Source: Akkermansiaceae bacterium
Lineage (GTDB): Bacteria > Verrucomicrobiota > Verrucomicrobiia > Verrucomicrobiales > Akkermansiaceae
Assembly (NCBI GenBank): GCA_011524615.1
Contig: WTJZ01000271.1
Location: forward strand, 1 to 9,144
DNA length: 9,144 nt
Direction: 5' to 3'
How positions within the stretch are numbered: position 1 is the stretch's first letter; every line of letters begins with the position of its first letter. This document shows, in pieces, positions 5,630-9,144 of this stretch. Both the position numbers and the translations under genes were made by a program. The notes under the pieces are model-generated. The model did no database searches, was not told where the DNA came from, and saw only the letters and a list, made by a program, of their open reading frames with translations.

Positions 5630-6369
5630 GAGAAAAGGCTCCCCTATGGGAGAGCTCCGAGATTAGCTCTCGAATTCTACACCAGACTGATGAGCTCATC
5701 GCCTTTGATAAGCCCTACGACTGGCCTACGAGTGGGTACACACTCGATGATGATGACTGCGTGCAATACCACCTGATGAACTATCTCAGAGAGCAGAACG
5801 AGCTCACCTGCACGACTAAGTACCCTAACGGCATGCTATGGGCAGTGCACCAGCTCGACGCCGATACCTCTGGGGTTCTCCTCTTCGCTAGGAGTAAAGG
5901 GGCATGCCGTCGCTACCATCGCCAACTCTCCTCACCTCAGACCTGTAAGACCTATCTCGCTGTCATCCATGGCGCCCCCTCATGGAGCACTCATGATGAA
6001 CAGAGCTCATTAGGTAAGCTCGCAGAGAACCGCCGCGGAGTACTGCCCTTAGCAGAGGGCGGACAGAGCGCCCACACCCAGTTCACTGTGCTCGCTAGAG
6101 AGGAACGATTCACCCTCGTCAGTGCTCAGATCTTCACAGGGCGCACTCATCAGATACGGCTTCATCTCTCTCACCTCGGTCACCCATTAGTAGGCGAGGA
6201 ATGGTACTGTACACCTCCCTGCACGCAACATGAGAGACAGGCACTCCATGCCGCTCGTATCTCGATCCATGATCCCTTCACGGATACCCCATTGATCCTA
6301 GAGTCTCCCCTACCAACGGATCTCACCCGACTCATTCAAGAGCGGAATTTGACACTCCCTCATTTCTAA
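5569..6369 (+). CDS. RluA-family RNA pseudouridine synthase, start uncertain
   Basis: It converts uridine to pseudouridine in rRNA or tRNA; the target cannot be told from sequence. Counting from the ATG at 5569, residues 41-49 (DELIAFDKP) are the usual opening of the catalytic domain, and HQLDADTSG (94-102) is the HRLDxxTSG motif with catalytic Asp97. TGRTHQIRLHLSHLGHPLVGEEWY is the conserved third motif. There is no S4 domain. The start is a problem. In-frame ATG codons exist only at 5569 and 5578, and TTG/GTG only at 5581 and 5602, all inside the tRNA-Arg gene; the next ATG (Met70) would remove conserved sequence. An ATT at 5662 has GGGAGAG seven bases upstream and would give a typical 235-residue protein, so it is my preferred functional start. 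The longest frame is given as the extent. The ECF sigma gene follows 39 bases later. Confidence 0.85.
   Translation: MDRMLVSGTKDVGSTPAGPAREKAPLWESSEISSRILHQTDELIAFDKPYDWPTSGYTLDDDDCVQYHLMNYLREQNELTCTTKYPNGMLWAVHQLDADTSGVLLFARSKGACRRYHRQLSSPQTCKTYLAVIHGAPSWSTHDEQSSLGKLAENRRGVLPLAEGGQSAHTQFTVLAREERFTLVSAQIFTGRTHQIRLHLSHLGHPLVGEEWYCTPPCTQHERQALHAARISIHDPFTDTPLILESPLPTDLTRLIQERNLTLPHF
5639..5652 (+). promoter_or_regulatory. Hairpin covering a Shine-Dalgarno-like sequence after tRNA-Arg
   Basis: CTCCC (5639-5643) pairs with GGGAG (5648-5652) around the loop CTAT, starting nine bases after the tRNA-Arg CCA. GGGAG is the core of the only good ribosome-binding sequence of the pseudouridine synthase gene (GGGAGAG, 5648-5654). 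It may mark the end of the tRNA precursor or limit translation. Function is inferred. Confidence 0.4.
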
Positions 6370-6376
6370 TGTTGCA

Positions 6377-6400
6377 CGCATCGATTTTTTTTCCGATACG
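6377..6400. repeat. Short inverted repeat with a T8 loop before the sigma gene
   Basis: CGCATCG and CGATACG form 7-base arms (6 of 7 paired) around ATTTTTTTTC. It occupies most of the 39-base gap between the pseudouridine synthase stop and the sigma factor ATG. Because the T-run is in the loop and not after the stem, it is not a normal terminator; it could be an operator or a leader hairpin. Confidence 0.35.
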
Positions 6401-6408
6401 TATTGAAT

Positions 6409-7074
6409 ATGAGCGAGGAGTATCCGTCCAACAGACATCCTAATGAGGACACCCCTATGCCGAACTCACCCTTCGCGAATTCCCCCCGCCTAGATGACCA
6501 AGCTGCTCGTGAACGACAACTCGTCTCACTCGCGCAGAATGGTGACCTCAGCGCCTTTAACGAATTGGTAGAGCTCCATAGAGGTAAGATCTATGCCATG
6601 ATACAGAATATGATCCATAACCAAGCTGATGCATGGGACCTCACCCAAGAGGCCTTCATCAAGGCATGGAAGGCGCTCCCAAACTTCGAGGCTCGAGCCA
6701 AGTTCTCAACCTGGCTCTACCGCATCGCGCACAACGTCGTCTATGACTGGATGCGGAAGCGCAAGATCCAGTCTGCTGGCGAGTTCAACGATGAGATCAT
6801 GACTGATGCGACCATCGAGCCCTCCGCCAGAACGACTCCCCGCGAATCGCTCGCACCCGACCAGGCCCTCGCCAATTCGGAACTAGGGATCAAGATCAAG
6901 GACGCCATGGCCAAGCTCAGCCCCGAACACCGCCAAGCCATCCTCCTCAGAGAAGTCGAAGGATACGACTATAAGGAAATCGCCGAAATCATTCATAGCT
7001 CTATAGGGACCGTCATGAGCCGTCTCTTCTACGCCCGTAAGAAACTCCAATCACTCCTCGAAAATGAACGATAA
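6409..7074 (+). CDS. ECF-type RNA polymerase sigma factor (sigma-70 family)
   Basis: It directs RNA polymerase to a regulon promoter. From the ATG at 6409 it has 221 residues. Region 2 spans about 47-118: GDLSAFNELVELHRGKIY, then DLTQEAFIKAWKAL and FSTWLYRIAHNVVYDWMRKRK. A variable linker follows (120-160). Region 4 spans about 165-216: LSPEHRQAILLREVEGYDYKEIAEI and GTVMSRLFYARKKL, a helix-turn-helix for the -35 element. Region 3 is absent, as in ECF/RpoE-like factors. A second ATG at 6457 (205 residues, MPNSPF) has GAGG eight bases upstream, better than anything before 6409, and could be the real start. A TTG at 6403 is rejected. The stop overlaps the next gene by 11 bases (ATGAACGATAA), so its partner is probably translated by coupling. 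Confidence 0.93.
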   Translation: MSEEYPSNRHPNEDTPMPNSPFANSPRLDDQAARERQLVSLAQNGDLSAFNELVELHRGKIYAMIQNMIHNQADAWDLTQEAFIKAWKALPNFEARAKFSTWLYRIAHNVVYDWMRKRKIQSAGEFNDEIMTDATIEPSARTTPRESLAPDQALANSELGIKIKDAMAKLSPEHRQAILLREVEGYDYKEIAEIIHSSIGTVMSRLFYARKKLQSLLENER

Positions 7075-7618
7075 CAAAGAACTCATCGTTCGCTGGCAAG
7101 ATGGCGAACTCCTCACTGAGGCAGAGATCCAGCATCTAGAGCAGACTCTGGGTGAGGAGCTCCACCAACTCCCGACCCCAGAGAACCTCTCCTCACTGCA
7201 ATCACAGTTACGCGAGGCTTACCCAGCCGATGCAGACATCCCGAATGCAGACCTCTTCCAACGCTCTCTCATGGAGCAACTCGCTCCACGTGAGGTGACA
7301 CCACCGTCTAATGTCATCCCTATCTCATCCTCACCCAAGTACTTCTGGTGGGCGATCGGGAGTAGCATGGCTGCCTGCTTCATGCTCGGAATCATCCTGA
7401 CGAACCTCATGACACCCCGAGCAACTACTCCAGTCGCTCAAGCACCAGCCTACCCCGTCTATCAACCTGTCATCTACAGCGCTAATAAGAATCTCTCCGC
7501 AGACTATCAACCAGCCTCTCAACAACACATCATTGTGGTCGAGGGCCTAGAGGCCATCCCTGATGAAGTAGACCTCTTCAAACTAGCAGAATCTCAAAAT
7601 ACTCAGAATGAATATTAA
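7064..7618 (+). CDS. Single-pass membrane protein, probable anti-sigma factor
   Basis: It has 184 residues. The cytoplasmic N-terminal part (1-92) is acidic and helical, beginning with IVRWQDGELLTEAEIQHLEQ, the kind of opening seen in anti-sigma domains. One transmembrane helix lies at about 93-115 (YFWWAIGSSMAACFMLGIILTN). A Pro/Ala/Tyr-rich periplasmic tail ends near LEAIPDEVDLFKL. The zinc-binding H-C-C motif of classical ZAS anti-sigma factors is absent; the only Cys is in the membrane helix. The role is inferred mainly from position: the gene overlaps the ECF sigma gene by 11 bases and the next gene by 11 bases. It would hold the sigma factor at the membrane until an envelope signal arrives. 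A structural membrane protein is the alternative. Confidence 0.7.
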   Translation: MNDNKELIVRWQDGELLTEAEIQHLEQTLGEELHQLPTPENLSSLQSQLREAYPADADIPNADLFQRSLMEQLAPREVTPPSNVIPISSSPKYFWWAIGSSMAACFMLGIILTNLMTPRATTPVAQAPAYPVYQPVIYSANKNLSADYQPASQQHIIVVEGLEAIPDEVDLFKLAESQNTQNEY

Positions 7619-8081
7619 GCTCCTCTCCATCCTGCTCCTCCTCACCCTGCACCTAGGGGCCAATACCCTCGACCCGGGGAAAGAAGTGGTCGGCAAACTC
7701 AGCGGAACCATCATCTATGCCTCTGAGACCGCGAACCAAGCAGCCAATAACCTCCCAGAAGAACAACACCTAGACACCTCAGGCTGGGAGCAAAAGTGGG
7801 GGTTCAAGCACTACCGTCGCATCGGCAATGATACCCAAGCGATCTACCGCTCCTATGAGAACTGGCTCAAGCCGATCAAAGGATCTGACCAAATCATGCT
7901 GAGCTACAGCGTCGTCAAGCCCACCGACGATGGATACGAGATCGACCTCTCCTTCTGGCAAGAACAGCGCAAGGTCTTTCGCACGACCTCACTCATCCTA
8001 GAGGAGAAGAAGCCCCTCATTATCCTCGGACCAAAGTGGAGAGACGGCCAACTCCTCTTCGCTATCGAACTCAAAGACTAA
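7608..8081 (+). CDS. Small exported protein of unknown function in the sigma operon
   Basis: It has 157 residues. The N-terminus is a signal peptide (MNIKLLSILLLLTLHLGANT, cleavage near residue 18). There is no lipobox Cys, and no Cys in the protein at all. The mature part has GWEQKWGFKHYRRIG (59-73), IMLSYSVVKPTDDGYEIDLSFWQEQRKVF and PLIILGPKWRDGQLLFAIELKD at the end, suggesting a small beta-rich domain. I do not recognise the family. Its ATG overlaps the anti-sigma gene stop by 11 bases (ATGAATATTAA), implying coupled translation, and it ends 6 bases before the next ATG. It could be a periplasmic sensor or effector of the sigma module; that is inference. Confidence 0.8.
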   Translation: MNIKLLSILLLLTLHLGANTLDPGKEVVGKLSGTIIYASETANQAANNLPEEQHLDTSGWEQKWGFKHYRRIGNDTQAIYRSYENWLKPIKGSDQIMLSYSVVKPTDDGYEIDLSFWQEQRKVFRTTSLILEEKKPLIILGPKWRDGQLLFAIELKD

Positions 8082-8087
8082 CCGCAT

Positions 8088-8744
8088 ATGAGACCCTACG
8101 CCCTCCTCTTCATCCTCTCCCTGCTGACCGCATCAGCACAGCTACAATTCGACTCCACTAATCAGAAAATCTCTCCTAACCCCAAGGCTCAGTTCGTGGA
8201 AGTCGCCTTCCCCTTCTCCGCCCTCTCCGATACCGAGATCGAGCGTATCGAGGTTCACTGCTCCTGTATCAAGCCCCTCTCCAAGCCAAAGACCTTCGCC
8301 TCTGGGGAAAGGGACTCGATCAAGCTCAAACTCGAAACCAAATCGATCAAGGGCACGGTACAAAAATCCGTCACAATCCATACGAAGGACCACAAGAGCC
8401 AAAAGCTCATCGTCACCGCCACCATCCCCAAGGTCATCAACATCACCCCTAAGTCTCTCATCTGGTATCAGAATGAGGAAGCAACGACGAAGTCCTACAC
8501 CATCACAATCGATCCTGGATACGACCTAGAGATTACAAAGGTGCTCGCCTCACGCCCCCTCTTCCACCAACAGCTAATAGAGACCTCATCAGACGCGAAA
8601 AAGGGCAAGTCATACCAACTGCAAATTACGCCGAAGTCTCTAGACTACAAAGGCTACTGCATGCTCAAGGTTCAGACCAATAGTAAGATCCCACGCTATC
8701 AATCCAGCTCTCTCATCAGCGCGATCAAGCCCCCAAAAAATTAA
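8088..8744 (+). CDS. Exported DUF1573-like protein, last gene of the sigma operon
   Basis: It has 218 residues. The signal peptide is MRPYALLFILSLLTASAQ. The first domain (about 20-115) fits DUF1573: VEVAFPF, then EVHCSCIKPL with Cys58-x-Cys60, SGERDSIKLKLETKSIKGTVQKSVTIHT, matching the family pattern C-x-C-xx-P ... pGe ... G-xxxK-x-V-x-x-x-T. Such domains are Ig-like, common in Bacteroidetes and PVC bacteria, and of unknown biochemical role. A second beta-rich domain (117-215) carries ITPKSLIWYQNEE and YCMLKVQTNSK. The gene starts six bases after the previous stop with no Shine-Dalgarno sequence. Its place behind a sigma/anti-sigma pair suggests an envelope role under the same control. Confidence 0.75.
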   Translation: MRPYALLFILSLLTASAQLQFDSTNQKISPNPKAQFVEVAFPFSALSDTEIERIEVHCSCIKPLSKPKTFASGERDSIKLKLETKSIKGTVQKSVTIHTKDHKSQKLIVTATIPKVINITPKSLIWYQNEEATTKSYTITIDPGYDLEITKVLASRPLFHQQLIETSSDAKKGKSYQLQITPKSLDYKGYCMLKVQTNSKIPRYQSSSLISAIKPPKN

Positions 8745-8752
8745 ATTCTGTC

Positions 8753-8762
8753 CCCTAGGGGC
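8753..8762. repeat. Perfect 10-bp palindrome between convergent genes
   Basis: CCCCTAGGGG lies eight bases after the DUF1573-like stop, in the 48-base gap before the convergent squalene/phytoene synthase gene. As a hairpin it would have only a 3-bp stem with a CTAG loop and no U-tract, so a terminator role is doubtful. Confidence 0.3.
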
Positions 8763-8792
8763 CAGCCTTAAAGGATGCGGGCACCCCAGAGA

Positions 8793-9144
8793 TTAGAGAA
8801 AGGACTTCGCGAGCTCCACAAAGACTGTTTGCTTAGAAACCTTGACCTTCTCTAGTCGTTGTTCTGCAGATGCCTCACTCAGGAGGTCCAAAGTCTTCTC
8901 CCCCAACATCGCAGGTAGCAATGAAGCTGCACGGAGGCGACGATTGGTCAACTCTTGAGCATACGCTCTCCCGTCAGCTAAGAACTGCCGCGCCTGTAAG
9001 AGATAAGGGTCTGTAGCTGAGATGACCTCTGCTACCGTCTCCCCCGCATTAGGGAGGTAGCATCGTCCATTCGCAAAGTCTTCTGGCACATCTCGGATAA
9101 TATTGGTGAGTTGGAGCCCTTTCCCATAGTTCACTCCTTTCTCT
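8793..9144 (-). CDS. Squalene/phytoene synthase family, 3' part only
   Basis: The frame is open through the right edge of the window; a GTG at 9134 is a codon within the domain and not a start. The visible 117 residues are the C-terminal part of a head-to-head prenyl synthase. YGKGLQLTNIIRDVPEDFANGRCYLP contains the second Asp-rich motif (D-V-P-E-D) that binds Mg2+ and diphosphate, followed by the usual GR-x-YLP. Family knowledge: it condenses two farnesyl or geranylgeranyl diphosphates to squalene (hopanoid/sterol route, HpnC/HpnD type) or phytoene (carotenoids). The visible part does not decide which. The tail VSKQTVFVELAKSFL ends at a TAA (8793-8795). It is convergent with the sigma operon. 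Confidence 0.88.
   Translation of the reverse strand, partial: EKGVNYGKGLQLTNIIRDVPEDFANGRCYLPNAGETVAEVISATDPYLLQARQFLADGRAYAQELTNRRLRAASLLPAMLGEKTLDLLSEASAEQRLEKVKVSKQTVFVELAKSFL

Noticed and set aside
8753..8792. Terminator between the DUF1573-like gene and the squalene/phytoene synthase gene
   Set aside because: CCCCTAGGGG and nearby CCTTAAAGG are palindromic, but neither gives a stable stem with loop and U-tract.
1..9144. CRISPR array, toxin-antitoxin, phage-defence or IS element
   Set aside because: I found no regularly spaced direct repeats, no transposase or integrase motif, and no small toxin/antitoxin pair on either strand.

Overview
This looks like a chromosomal segment of a Verrucomicrobiota bacterium, or a relative in the PVC group. 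The clues are a small secreted protein with a PEP-CTERM sorting tail (PEP, hydrophobic stretch, RRKR), an SHD1-like tail fused to leucine-rich repeats, a DUF1573-type exported protein with a CxC motif, squalene/phytoene synthase, and genes that mostly lack a strong Shine-Dalgarno sequence. This assignment rests on family recognition from memory; no search was run.

Layout. Left edge: the 3' part of an LRR protein gene on + (open at the 5' edge), ending in a strong hairpin at 1543-1568. Then three genes on the minus strand: an unrecognised ATP-grasp-like protein (1686-2948), a PEP-CTERM surface protein (3059-3868) and a C-terminal-Phe outer membrane beta-barrel with a PagL-like HxS motif (4066-4719). 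A bidirectional hairpin (2962-2993) separates the first two.

From about 4848 everything runs on + to 8744, closely packed: a promoter, tRNA-Leu(UAA), a DUF1858-like/rhodanese fusion without the catalytic Cys, tRNA-Arg(CCG), and an RluA-family pseudouridine synthase whose only ATG starts lie inside the tRNA-Arg gene. Next comes an ECF sigma factor, then a membrane-anchored probable anti-sigma factor, a small exported protein and a DUF1573-like exported protein. The sigma/anti-sigma and anti-sigma/exported-protein junctions both overlap by exactly 11 bases, which points to translational coupling. The right edge holds the 3' part of a squalene/phytoene synthase gene on the minus strand, convergent with this block.

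How the parts may work together. The tRNA/rhodanese/tRNA/pseudouridine synthase block reads like a mixed tRNA-mRNA transcript with a tRNA or rRNA modification flavour. The sigma block reads like an envelope-sensing module: a cytoplasmic sigma factor, an inner-membrane regulator and two exported proteins. I see no CRISPR, IS element, integrase, toxin-antitoxin or phage-defence gene. The most unusual points are the start of the pseudouridine synthase, the Cys-less rhodanese fusion, and the sigma module. No gene-free stretch exceeds 300 bases.
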